From Pseudoxanthomonas sp. SE1 (GTDB lineage Bacteria > Pseudomonadota > Gammaproteobacteria > Xanthomonadales > Xanthomonadaceae), in NCBI RefSeq assembly GCF_029542205.1, contig NZ_CP113783.1, positions 3,463,001-3,527,000 of the forward strand: DNA of 64,000 bases, read 5' to 3'. Shown here one piece after another: positions 55,836-64,000 of this stretch. The position numbers and the translations under genes were made by a program. Within the stretch, counting starts at the first letter, position 1. Each line of letters begins with the position of its first letter. The notes under the pieces were generated by a model. That model did not search any database, was not told the DNA's origin, and worked only from the letters and a program-made list of their open reading frames with translations.

Positions 55836-56633
55836 ATGAAGGATTCGCTCACTCCGGGCGCGCTGGTGCTGGGCGCAGGCGGCAATGTCGGGTTCGGTGT
55901 GGTCGGTGCGTTGCTGGAAGCCGGCAGCCCGGTGCTGGCGGTCGGTCGCGACGGCCCGCGCATGAGTGCGCTGGCGGAGCACTTCGAGGACGAACCCGGA
56001 CTGGAACTGATCCATTCCCCCTGCATCCACGACGACCGCGACGCCGCGCGCCTGGCCGAACAGGTGCGCGAACGCGGACGCCCGCTGCGGGCCGTATTCG
56101 CCAGCATGGGCACGCCGCTGCAGAGCGGGCGCCTGCTGGATCGCCCGGCATCGTTCCTGCTGGAGAAACTGGAAGCCGACCTGATCCCGCATCTCGCCGC
56201 CGCCCGCCACCTGCTGCCGGTGCTGGCGGAAAGCCAGACCGCCGCGAACTACGTGCTGATCGGTGGACCGTATGCGGAGCGCGGCTGGTCGGGCTATGGC
56301 CATGCCTCGGTCACCGGCGCCGCGATGCGCATGCTCGCGCAGGTGCTGCACGAAGAAGCGCATGCACTTGGCGTGCGCGTGCAGCTGCTTTCCGTGGACA
56401 AGCCGGTATGTACGCCGGAGAACGCGATCAACGCCTGCGCGGAATGGCCCGATGCGCTGGCCGTGGGACGCAGCGCAGTGTCGCTGCTGACGCGCACAGG
56501 CCGCTCTTCGCAATCCATCGTCACCTGGTCCGCACGCGACGCGAAACCGCCGGAGCAGACCGTGGCGTGCGACTTCGAAGATGCGTTGTGGGCCGTCGCC
56601 GGCGCCCGACGCAATGGCCGCGCTTCCGCCTGA
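55836..56633 (+). CDS. SDR-family oxidoreductase-like protein
   Basis: A 265-residue Rossmann-fold protein. The NAD(P) loop LVLGAGGNVGFGVVGALLEAG is a variant of TGxxxGxG; the YxxxK pair of classic SDRs is not obvious (SGYGHASVTGAA has Tyr but Ser/Val follow), so it may be an atypical SDR. It is first in the run leading to the RND efflux genes. A GTG at 55827 is an alternative start. Function unknown. Confidence 0.82.
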   Translation: MKDSLTPGALVLGAGGNVGFGVVGALLEAGSPVLAVGRDGPRMSALAEHFEDEPGLELIHSPCIHDDRDAARLAEQVRERGRPLRAVFASMGTPLQSGRLLDRPASFLLEKLEADLIPHLAAARHLLPVLAESQTAANYVLIGGPYAERGWSGYGHASVTGAAMRMLAQVLHEEAHALGVRVQLLSVDKPVCTPENAINACAEWPDALAVGRSAVSLLTRTGRSSQSIVTWSARDAKPPEQTVACDFEDALWAVAGARRNGRASA

Positions 56634-56758
56634 CTGTCACGCCACACCGCATCGCCCCGTCCCATCTGCATCGACCCGACCTGCCGCTTGACCTCAACCT
56701 GACTTCAGGTAGCAGTCTTGGCCCCCGTTTCCTCCTCTCCCCCAAGAGACCACTCCCC

Positions 56759-57967
56759 ATGAACACGAATCTCCCCACTTCCCCGCGCGCCCGCCGCCTG
56801 TTGGCGCTGGGCGCGTTCAGTGCGCTCGCCCTTGCCGTGCTGGCCGGTTGCAGCGGACAGGCCGCCGAGCAAGGTGCGCCGCCCCCGCCGGAGGTCAGCG
56901 TCGCAGCCGTGCCCGTGAAGTCGGTCAGCCAGTGGGACGAATTCAGTGGCCGCGTCGAGGCCATCGAGCACGTCGACCTGCGTCCGCGCGTGTCCGGCTA
57001 CATCGACCGCGTGAACTACACCGAAGGCCAGGAAGTGAAGAAGGGCGACGTCCTCTTCACCATCGACGCGCGCAGCTACCGCGCCGAACTGGCACGCGCG
57101 CAGGCCGAACTGGCACGTGCACGCACCCTGGCCGAACTCGGCCGCAGCGAGGCCTCGCGCGCCAAGCGCCTGTCCGACCTGCAGGCCCTGTCCACCGAGG
57201 AGTACGAACAGCGCCGCGCCAACGCCGACCAGGCGCAGGCGAACGTCGCCGCCGCGCAGGCCGCGCTGGAAAGCGCGCGTCTGAACCTGGAATGGACCCA
57301 GGTGCGCGCACCCATCAACGGCCGCGCCGGTCGTGCGCTGGTCACCGCGGGCAACCTGGTCAGCGCCGGCGATGCCGCCAGCGTGCTGACGACCGTCGTC
57401 TCGCTGGACAAGGTGCACGTGCACTTCGATGCGGACGAACGCGCCTTCCTGCGCTATGCCGAGATGGCCCGCAACGGCGAACGCCCGAGCGAACGCGACG
57501 GCAAGGTGCCGGTGCAGGTGGCGCTGGCTGACGAAACCGACTTCCCGCATGCGGGCGTGGTCGACTTCCTCGACAACCAGGTCGACCGCAGCACCGGCAC
57601 CATCCGCGCCCGCGCGCTGCTGGACAATGCCGACCGCGTCTTCACCCCCGGTCTGTATGCCCGCGTACGCCTGCTGGGCAGCGGTGAATTCAAGGCCGCG
57701 CTGGTGGACGACAAGGCCGTGCTGACCGATCAGGACCGCAAGTACGTCTACGTGGTCGACAAGGAAGGCAAGGCCCAGCGCCGCGACGTGCAGGTGGGCC
57801 GCATGGCCGACGGCCTGCGCATCGTCGAAAAGGGCCTGTCGGCCGGCGACCGCGTGATCGTCAGCGGCGTGCAGAAGGTGTTCTTCCCCGGCATGCCGGT
57901 GCAGGCCAAGGCCGTGGTGATGGGCGCGGCGGAAGCGCCGCCGACCCAGGCCGTCGCCAAGAACTGA
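56759..57967 (+). CDS. RND efflux periplasmic adaptor (MexE/OqxA-like)
   Basis: A 402-residue membrane-fusion protein linking pump and outer-membrane channel. Lipoprotein signal ...ALAVLAGC (Cys at 31). Lipoyl/barrel-sandwich halves: RVEAIEHVDLRPRVSGYIDR and TQVRAPINGRAGRALV; an alpha-helical hairpin (~100-180, Ala/Glu-rich) between them; beta-barrel and membrane-proximal domains follow. The 5' gap of 90 bases to the pump is short. The substrate is not readable. Confidence 0.93.
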   Translation: MNTNLPTSPRARRLLALGAFSALALAVLAGCSGQAAEQGAPPPPEVSVAAVPVKSVSQWDEFSGRVEAIEHVDLRPRVSGYIDRVNYTEGQEVKKGDVLFTIDARSYRAELARAQAELARARTLAELGRSEASRAKRLSDLQALSTEEYEQRRANADQAQANVAAAQAALESARLNLEWTQVRAPINGRAGRALVTAGNLVSAGDAASVLTTVVSLDKVHVHFDADERAFLRYAEMARNGERPSERDGKVPVQVALADETDFPHAGVVDFLDNQVDRSTGTIRARALLDNADRVFTPGLYARVRLLGSGEFKAALVDDKAVLTDQDRKYVYVVDKEGKAQRRDVQVGRMADGLRIVEKGLSAGDRVIVSGVQKVFFPGMPVQAKAVVMGAAEAPPTQAVAKN

Positions 57968-58057
57968 CGCTCCGCGCACCGCCCTGATTGACCCCACGCC
58001 TGCCACTCCCCTGGCAGGCGACGGGGACGCTCTTTCTTCTTTCCAGGAAATCCACCC

Positions 58058-61000
58058 ATGGACTTCTCAAGATTCTTCATCGACCGGCCGATCTTCGCCG
58101 CGGTGTTGTCGATCGTGATCTTCGCCGCCGGCCTGATCTCGATCCCGTTGCTGCCGATCGGCGAATACCCCGAAGTGGTACCGCCATCGGTCGTCGTCCG
58201 TACCGTCTATCCCGGCGCCAACCCCAAGGTGATCGCCGAAACCGTCGCCACCCCGCTGGAAGAAGCCATCAACGGCGTGGAGGACATGATGTACGTCAAG
58301 TCCGTCGCCGGTTCCGATGGCGTGCTGTCGCTGACGGTGACTTTCAAGCCGGGCACCGATCCCGATGAAGCCGCCGTGCGCGTGCAGAACCGCGTGGCGC
58401 AGGCGCAGGCGCGCCTGCCCGAGGACGTGCGCCGGCAGGGCGTCACCACCCAGAAGCAGTCGCCCGTGTTCCTGATGGTCGTGCATCTGACATCGAAGGA
58501 TGGCAAGTACGATTCGCTGTACCTGCGCAACTACATGCGCCTGCACGTCAAGGATGAGCTGGCGCGCATCCAGGGCGTCGGCGATGCGCAGCAGTTCGGC
58601 GGCGGCGACTACGCGATGCGCCTGTGGCTGGACCCGGACAAGGTGGCCGCGCGCGGCATGACCGCCGGCGACGTGCTGCGCGCCGTGCGCGAGCAGAACG
58701 TGCAGGTCTCGGCCGGCCAGCTCGGTGCCGAGCCGATGCCGAACGGCAGCGACTTCCTGCTGCCGATCAATGCCAAGGGCCGGCTGGAGACCACCGAGGA
58801 ATTCGGCAACATCGTGCTGAAGAGCGGCGCCGACGGCGAGATCGTCCGGCTGGCCGACGTGGCCCGCATCGAACTGGCGGCCGGCGACTACACCCTGCGC
58901 GCCCGCCTGGACGGCAAGAACGCCTCGGCGATCGGCATCTTCCAGGCCCCCGGCGCCAACGCGCTGGAGATCCGCGACGCGGTGGTCGCCAAGATGGACG
59001 AGATCCGCCCGACGCTTCCGCCGGGCGTGGAGATCCAGTCGATCTACGACACTACCATCTTCGTCCGCGACTCCATCAAGTCCGTCGTCATGACGCTGCT
59101 GGAAGCCACCCTGCTGGTGGTGCTGGTGGTGATCCTGTTCCTGCAGACCTGGCGCGCCTCGATCATCCCGCTGCTGGCGGTGCCGGTCTCGGTGGTCGGT
59201 ACGTTCGCGGTGCTGTACGTGCTGGGCTACTCGATCAACACCTTGACCCTGTTCGGCCTGGTGCTGGCGATCGGCATCGTGGTCGATGATGCCATCGTGG
59301 TGGTGGAGAACGTCGAGCGCCACATCGAACTCGGCGCCACGCCGCTGGAAGCGGCCCACCTGGCGATGAAGGAAGTCTCCGGCCCGATCATCGCCATCGC
59401 ACTCGTGCTGTGCGCGGTGTTCGTGCCGATGGCCTTCCTGACCGGCGTGACCGGCCAGTTCTACAAGCAGTTCGCCGTCACCATCGCCATCTCCACGGTC
59501 ATCTCGGCCATCAACTCGCTGACCCTGTCGCCGGCGCTGGCCGCCAAGTTGCTGAAGTCGCACGACGCGCCCAAGGACGGCCCGTCGCGTCTGATCGACC
59601 GCCTGTTCGGCTGGCTGTTCCGTCCGTTCAACCGTTTCTTCAACCGCAGCTCGCAGCGCTATGAAGGCGCGGTGTCGCGCGCGCTCGGCAAGCGCGGTGC
59701 GGTGTTCGCGGTCTACATGGTGCTGCTGGTCGGCGCGGGCCTGATGTTCAAGGCGGTGCCGGCGGGCTTCATTCCCGTGCAGGACAAGCTGTACGTGATC
59801 GCCGGCGTGAAGATGCCGGAAGGCGCCTCGATCGAACGTACCGACACCGTGCTCAAGAAGATGGCGGCCCTCGCCAACGAAGTGGACGGCGTCGCCAGCG
59901 AGATCGCGTTCCCGGGCCTCAACCCGCTGCAGTTCACCAACACACCCAACAACGGTGTGATCTTCTTCACCCTCGACCCCTTCGGTGAGCGCTCGCGCTC
60001 GGCCGAGGAGATCACCGCCGAACTCAACCAGAAGTTCTCCACCATCCAGGAAGGCTTCACCTTCGCCTTCATGCCGCCGCCCATCCAGGGCCTGGGCAAT
60101 GGTTCCGGCTGGTCGCTGTTCATCGAGGACCGCACACGCCTGGGCTATGGCGAACTGCAGAACGCCGTGCAGGCGTTCCAGGGCGCGGCGTCGCAGACGC
60201 CGGGCCTGGGCTTCCCGATCAGCAGCTACCAGGCCAACGTGCCGCAGCTGGATGCCGAGGTCGACCGGGTGAAGGCGAAGGCACAGGGCGTGCCGCTGAC
60301 CGAGCTGTTCGACACGCTGCAGACCTATCTGGGTTCGGCCTACGTCAACGACTTCAACATGTTCGGACGTACCTGGCAGGTGATCGCGCAGGCCGACGGT
60401 CCGTTCCGCGACAACGTCGAGGACATCGCCAACCTGCGTACCCGCAACGGCAATGGCGAGATGGTGCCGATCGGCAGCATGGTCAGCGTCAAGCAGACCT
60501 ACGGCCCGGACCCGGTGATCCGCTTCAACGGCTATCCCGCCGCGGACCTGCTGGGCGATGCCGACCCGCGCGTGCTGTCGTCGGGCGAAGCGATGGCCAA
60601 GGTCACCGAGCTGGCGCAGCAGGTGCTGCCGACCGGCATGGGCATCGGCTGGAGCGATCTGAGCTACCAGCAGATGACGCAGGGTGGCGCCGCGCTGGTG
60701 GTGTTCCCGCTGGCGGTGCTGCTGGCCTTCCTGGTGCTGGCCGCGCTGTACGAAAGCTGGACGCTGCCGCTGGCGGTGATCCTGATCGTGCCCATGACGC
60801 TGCTGTCGGCCCTGTTCGGCGTGTGGCTGGCCGGTGGCGACAACAACGTGTTCGTGCAGGTGGGTCTGGTGGTGCTGATGGGCCTGGCGTGCAAGAACGC
60901 CATCCTGATCGTCGAGTTCGCCCGCGAGCTGGAGCTGCAGGGCAAGGGCATCGTCGAATCAGCACTGGAATCCTGTCGCCTGCGCCTGCGTCCCATCATC

Positions 61001-61228
61001 ATGACGTCGGTGGCGTTCATCGCCGGCACCGTGCCGCTGGTGCTGTCCAGTGGCGCCGGCGCCGAAGTCCGCTCGATCACCGGCATCACGGTGTTCGCCG
61101 GCATGCTGGGCGTCACCCTGTTCGGCCTGTTCCTGACGCCGGTGTTCTACGTGGCCCTGCGCAAGCTGGCCAACCGTCCGCTCGTTTCCCATGCGCCGGC
61201 CAACGCCGATGCGCATGCCCATTCCTGA
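58058..61228 (+). CDS. RND efflux pump (MexF/OqxB/AcrB-like)
   Basis: A 1056-residue hydrophobe/amphiphile efflux (HAE1) pump in the inner membrane. It starts with MDFSRFFIDRPIFAAVLS. Proton-relay Asp pair D410/D411 lies in TM4 (AIGIVVDDAIVVVENVER). Twelve TM helices and the two large periplasmic loops are in the expected places (PGANPKVIAETVATPLE; VTFKPGTDPDEAAVRVQNRV). Similarity to MexF fits the LysR-type regulator, MexE-like adaptor and neighbouring oxidoreductases, as in mexT-mexS-mexEF-oprN. Confidence 0.95.
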   Translation: MDFSRFFIDRPIFAAVLSIVIFAAGLISIPLLPIGEYPEVVPPSVVVRTVYPGANPKVIAETVATPLEEAINGVEDMMYVKSVAGSDGVLSLTVTFKPGTDPDEAAVRVQNRVAQAQARLPEDVRRQGVTTQKQSPVFLMVVHLTSKDGKYDSLYLRNYMRLHVKDELARIQGVGDAQQFGGGDYAMRLWLDPDKVAARGMTAGDVLRAVREQNVQVSAGQLGAEPMPNGSDFLLPINAKGRLETTEEFGNIVLKSGADGEIVRLADVARIELAAGDYTLRARLDGKNASAIGIFQAPGANALEIRDAVVAKMDEIRPTLPPGVEIQSIYDTTIFVRDSIKSVVMTLLEATLLVVLVVILFLQTWRASIIPLLAVPVSVVGTFAVLYVLGYSINTLTLFGLVLAIGIVVDDAIVVVENVERHIELGATPLEAAHLAMKEVSGPIIAIALVLCAVFVPMAFLTGVTGQFYKQFAVTIAISTVISAINSLTLSPALAAKLLKSHDAPKDGPSRLIDRLFGWLFRPFNRFFNRSSQRYEGAVSRALGKRGAVFAVYMVLLVGAGLMFKAVPAGFIPVQDKLYVIAGVKMPEGASIERTDTVLKKMAALANEVDGVASEIAFPGLNPLQFTNTPNNGVIFFTLDPFGERSRSAEEITAELNQKFSTIQEGFTFAFMPPPIQGLGNGSGWSLFIEDRTRLGYGELQNAVQAFQGAASQTPGLGFPISSYQANVPQLDAEVDRVKAKAQGVPLTELFDTLQTYLGSAYVNDFNMFGRTWQVIAQADGPFRDNVEDIANLRTRNGNGEMVPIGSMVSVKQTYGPDPVIRFNGYPAADLLGDADPRVLSSGEAMAKVTELAQQVLPTGMGIGWSDLSYQQMTQGGAALVVFPLAVLLAFLVLAALYESWTLPLAVILIVPMTLLSALFGVWLAGGDNNVFVQVGLVVLMGLACKNAILIVEFARELELQGKGIVESALESCRLRLRPIIMTSVAFIAGTVPLVLSSGAGAEVRSITGITVFAGMLGVTLFGLFLTPVFYVALRKLANRPLVSHAPANADAHAHS

Positions 61229-61255
61229 CCCATCCCCACATCACGAGGCAAAGCC

Positions 61256-62005
61256 ATGAACACGTCATCCAAGATCGCGCTGGTCACCGGCGCCACCCGC
61301 GGCATTGGCCGTGAAACCGTCCGCCAGCTGGCCGAAGCCGGCGTGCACACGATCCTTGCCGGCCGCAACCGCGACAAGGCCGTCGAAGCCACGCTCGACC
61401 TGCAGGCCCAAGGCCTGCCGGTGGAAGCCATCGCGCTGGACGTCACCGACGCGGCCAGCATCGCCGCGGCAGTGAAGGAGATCGAGCAACGCCACGGCAA
61501 GCTCGACATTCTGGTCAACAACGCCGGCATCCTGGTCGACGACGGCACCAAGGGCGTGTCCGGCCAGTCGCTGGAAACCTGGCGCACCACGTTCGACACC
61601 AATGTGTTCGGCCTGATCGAAACCACGCAGGCCTTCCTGCCGCTGCTGCGCAAGTCCGACGCGGGCCGCATCGTCAACGTGTCCAGCCTGCTGGGCTCGA
61701 TCTCGGAGCACCAGAACCCGGCCTCCTTCATCTACGAGTTCAAGGGCATCCCGGCCTACAACGTGTCCAAGAGCGCAGTGAATGCGTGGACGGTGCACCT
61801 GGCGCACGAGCTGAAGGACACCGGCATCAAGGTCAACACCATCCACCCGGGCTACGTGCAGACCGACATGAACAAGTCGGGCGACCAGCAGAACGGTGAG
61901 CTGTCCGTGCCGGAAGGCGCGCGCACCAGCGTGCGGCTGGCCCTGATCGACAACGACGGCCCGACCGGCGGCTACTACTACTTCGACCAGGTGCTGCCAT
62001 GGTGA
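61256..62005 (+). CDS. Short-chain dehydrogenase inside the efflux operon
   Basis: A 249-residue classical SDR. TGATRGIGRETV is the NAD(P) loop, NNAG is present, and YNVSKSAVNAW carries the catalytic Tyr/Lys; Ser lies in VSSLLGSI. It looks like the carbonyl reductase-like SDRs (family CBR1 types). It is between the pump and the outer-membrane channel and overlaps the channel gene by 7 bases, so it is translated with the efflux system. Confidence 0.93.
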   Translation: MNTSSKIALVTGATRGIGRETVRQLAEAGVHTILAGRNRDKAVEATLDLQAQGLPVEAIALDVTDAASIAAAVKEIEQRHGKLDILVNNAGILVDDGTKGVSGQSLETWRTTFDTNVFGLIETTQAFLPLLRKSDAGRIVNVSSLLGSISEHQNPASFIYEFKGIPAYNVSKSAVNAWTVHLAHELKDTGIKVNTIHPGYVQTDMNKSGDQQNGELSVPEGARTSVRLALIDNDGPTGGYYYFDQVLPW

Positions 62006-63414
62006 TCCGCACCCTCACGCTCGGCGTGGCAGCCGCGCTGCTCGCCGGCTGCGTCACCGTGGGGCCCGACTACGTGGCGCCGCAGACCGCACCGGCCACG
62101 CTGCAGCACGCGGCGTCGGCCGGCTACGTGGCCGACCATCCGGTCGCCACATGGTGGGGCCAGTTCGACGACCCGGTGCTCGACCAATTGGTGCGCGAAT
62201 CGCTGCTGGCCAATCCCGACGTGCGCATCGCGATAGCGCGCGTCAACGAAGCGCGCGCGGTGTTCTCCGAACGCCGCCTGGACCTGGCCCCGCACGTCAC
62301 CGCCGCGGTGGAAGGCACGCGCACCAAGCAGCCCGTTGAAGGACAGGGCCGCGTGGAGACCGACAGCTACTCCGCCGGCTTCGATGCCGCGTGGGAACTG
62401 GATCTGTTCGGTCGCGTGCGCCGCAATACCGAAGCCGCACACGCGGACCTGCAGGCGCAGCGCAATGACCTGCAGGCCGCGCAGGTGACCGTGGCCGCGG
62501 AGGTGGCACGCAATTACTTCGAACTGCGCGGCACGCAGAAGCGGCTGGAGGTGGCGCGTCGGATCCTGCAGACACTGGGCGACACCCAGCGCCTCACGGA
62601 ATCGCGCTTCGACTTGGGCGCCGGCAGCCAGCTGGAAGTACAGAGCAGTCTGGCGCGCGTGCGTGCGGTGGAAGCCGAAGTGCCCGCACTGGAAGCGAGC
62701 GAAGGCCAATCGCGGCATCGGCTCGCCGTGCTGGTGGGCAAGCGCCCCGGTGAACTGGACGCCGTGCTCGCCCCGCGCGAGGCCCCGGCCTTCGCCAAGG
62801 CGTTGCCGATCGGCGACACCACCGACCTGCTTCGCCAGCGGCCTGACGTGCGCGCGGCCGAGCGCCGCCTGGCCGCAGCCACGGCACGCGTCGGCGTGGC
62901 GACGGCCGACCTGTTCCCGCGGGTCAGCCTGCGCGGTTTCATCGGTTTCCTGTCCGGCGGCTGGGGCAACCTGGTGAACAGCGACAACCGGGCCTGGCAG
63001 GTCACGCCCTCGATCAGCTGGGCCGCGTTCGACATGGGCAGCGTGCGCGCTCGCCTGCGTGCCAGCGAAGCCCAGGCCGATGGCGTGGCGGCGCAGTACG
63101 AAAAGACCGTGCTTGGCGCCCTGGAGGAAACGGAAAACGCACTGCTGTCCTATGCCAAGCAGCAGACGCAGCTGAAATTCCGGCTGGAACAATCCGTTGC
63201 CGCGCGCCGTGCAGCAGAACTGGCCGAAGTCCGGTATCGTGCCGGCTCGTCCGATTTCCTCACCCTGCTGGACGCGCAGCGTACCCAGCTGGCCGCCGAT
63301 GACGCGCTGGCACAGGCAGAGGCAGGCGTGAATGTCGGGGTGGTGGCGATCTACAAATCGCTGGGCGGTTGGGGCGAACAGGACGTGGCCCCCGCGCTCG
63401 CGGCGCAGCCCTGA
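61999..63414 (+). CDS. RND outer-membrane factor lipoprotein (OprM/NodT type)
   Basis: A 471-residue OM channel. Lipoprotein signal MVIRTLTLGVAAALLAGC (Cys at 18), TVGPDYVAP start typical of NodT. Two OEP repeats: helical segments around LVRESLLANPDVRIAIARVNEARA and AQADGVAAQYEKTVLGALEETENAL. LRQRPDVRAAERRLAAATA is the conserved block. It ends the efflux operon. With the adaptor and pump it spans the envelope. Confidence 0.95.
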   Translation: MVIRTLTLGVAAALLAGCVTVGPDYVAPQTAPATLQHAASAGYVADHPVATWWGQFDDPVLDQLVRESLLANPDVRIAIARVNEARAVFSERRLDLAPHVTAAVEGTRTKQPVEGQGRVETDSYSAGFDAAWELDLFGRVRRNTEAAHADLQAQRNDLQAAQVTVAAEVARNYFELRGTQKRLEVARRILQTLGDTQRLTESRFDLGAGSQLEVQSSLARVRAVEAEVPALEASEGQSRHRLAVLVGKRPGELDAVLAPREAPAFAKALPIGDTTDLLRQRPDVRAAERRLAAATARVGVATADLFPRVSLRGFIGFLSGGWGNLVNSDNRAWQVTPSISWAAFDMGSVRARLRASEAQADGVAAQYEKTVLGALEETENALLSYAKQQTQLKFRLEQSVAARRAAELAEVRYRAGSSDFLTLLDAQRTQLAADDALAQAEAGVNVGVVAIYKSLGGWGEQDVAPALAAQP

Positions 63415-63502
63415 GCACGCCGCGCAGCCTTCACGCGCCCTGAGCCAATCTGGAAAATGTACCGCCGCGCCCACGGGCGCGGCCTGTTCCCTTCGATCGA
63501 GT

Positions 63503-64000
63503 GTGTCCGTGTCCAACCAGAACCTTGCCGTCTTCCCCCCACGCGCCCGTCGCCCTTCCCCCTTGCCCCTGCTGAGCCGCTGGTCCCTGGCCGGCTTGAT
63601 GGCGCTTGCCGCCGGTACGGCCACCGCCGCCGAACCGCGCACGGCCTGGTTCGTGCAGGGCGGCGTTGCTGAAGACGCGCACGCGCTCACGGTTGGCGCG
63701 AGCCGCGACTGGCGTTGGGAAAAGCAGTACCGCTACGGTCACGTCAGCGGCCAGTGGCAGGCCGAAATCGGTCGCTGGCACAGCGACAGCGACAACAGCA
63801 CGCAGGTCGGCTTCACGCCGGCGCTGCGCTGGCGCCCGAATGGCTGGAGCGAAGGCTGGTTCGTCGAAGGCGGCATCGGCGTGAACGTGATCTTCCCGAA
63901 ATACAACACGCGGAAGAAAGAATTCGGCACCACCTTCAACTTCGGCGACCACATCGCCGTGGGCAAGACCTTCGGCGCGGATCGCCAGCACGAATGGTCG
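63503..64000 (+). CDS. Lipid A deacylase PagL-like, 5' part
   Basis: A GTG-started frame, open to the right edge (166 residues seen). Signal-like start (LAGLMALAAGTATAAEP), then a beta-barrel pattern of acyloxyacyl hydrolase/PagL: AWFVQGGVAEDAHALTVGASRDW, GHVSGQWQAEIGRW, GWFVEGGIGVNVIFP and FNFGDHIAVGKTFG. The catalytic His-x-Ser follows in the family just after the visible end (QHEWS is the approach). PagL removes the 3-position acyl chain of lipid A in the outer membrane. A second GTG two codons later is possible. Confidence 0.8.
   Translation, partial: MSVSNQNLAVFPPRARRPSPLPLLSRWSLAGLMALAAGTATAAEPRTAWFVQGGVAEDAHALTVGASRDWRWEKQYRYGHVSGQWQAEIGRWHSDSDNSTQVGFTPALRWRPNGWSEGWFVEGGIGVNVIFPKYNTRKKEFGTTFNFGDHIAVGKTFGADRQHEWS

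Overview
The window reads as a chromosomal segment of a high-GC gammaproteobacterium of the Xanthomonadaceae (Pseudoxanthomonas, Lysobacter or Stenotrophomonas type). I infer this from gene content and order: gmk-rpoZ-spoT, rph-rdgB-hemW, zapA-6S RNA-5-formyl-THF cyclo-ligase, rubredoxin/thiE/hemL, and adk next to a pyrophosphate-dependent phosphofructokinase. Many small intergenic palindromes with a GTAG head, like the REP elements described in Stenotrophomonas, point the same way. Species cannot be fixed from the sequence alone. Genes fill about 90% of the window and most of it is ordinary core genome.

Layout. 1-13.0 kb: an AraC-type regulator tail, RidA, the stringent-response/nucleotide block spoT-rpoZ-gmk-yicC (minus), then rph, a VOC protein, rdgB, hemW, a DUF1631 protein overlapping a PilZ protein, and a proline dipeptidase-like M24 peptidase. 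14.1-16.0 kb: a lower-GC island of four small genes, each followed by an attC-like site, which looks like a decayed integron gene-cassette array without an integrase. 16-20 kb: small enzymes of the GFA/YCII/ABM type, a 456-bp repeat-rich gap, then pepP and a YgfB-family gene. 20.2-25.5 kb: a PAS-GGDEF-EAL protein, a ZapB-like small coiled coil, zapA, 6S RNA, 5-formyl-THF cyclo-ligase, EVE protein and rpiA. 25.6-35.4 kb: an HTH regulator with two palindromes in its upstream region, DUF192 and SirB1-like proteins, rubredoxin, thiE, hemL, a HAD hydrolase, a periplasmic DJ-1/PfpI protein beside a two-component system, and argD. 35.5-45.4 kb: a voltage-gated-type channel with a C-terminal zinc ribbon, small metabolic enzymes, an SDR, a kinase-like protein divergent from a DedA-PAP2 fusion, mpl and a LON-domain gene, and a secreted GH5 glycosidase. 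45.5-53 kb: adk, PPi-dependent PFK, several small envelope proteins, and a proton-pumping pyrophosphatase carrying a C-terminal OmpA-like domain. 53-64 kb: a LysR regulator divergent from a tripartite RND efflux locus with two SDR genes, and the 5' part of a PagL-like lipid A deacylase cut by the window edge.

How the parts fit. Pyrophosphate is used twice within 7 kb, by the glycolytic PFK and by the proton-pumping pyrophosphatase. Cyclic-di-GMP appears both as maker/breaker (GGDEF-EAL) and as likely reader (PilZ). The most unusual signals are the attC-like array at 14.17-15.96 kb, the pyrophosphatase-OmpA fusion, the DedA-PAP2 fusion whose phosphatase motif has lost its expected histidine, and the repeat-rich gap at 17.8-18.2 kb. 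All functional assignments rest on reading motifs by eye; no database search was run.
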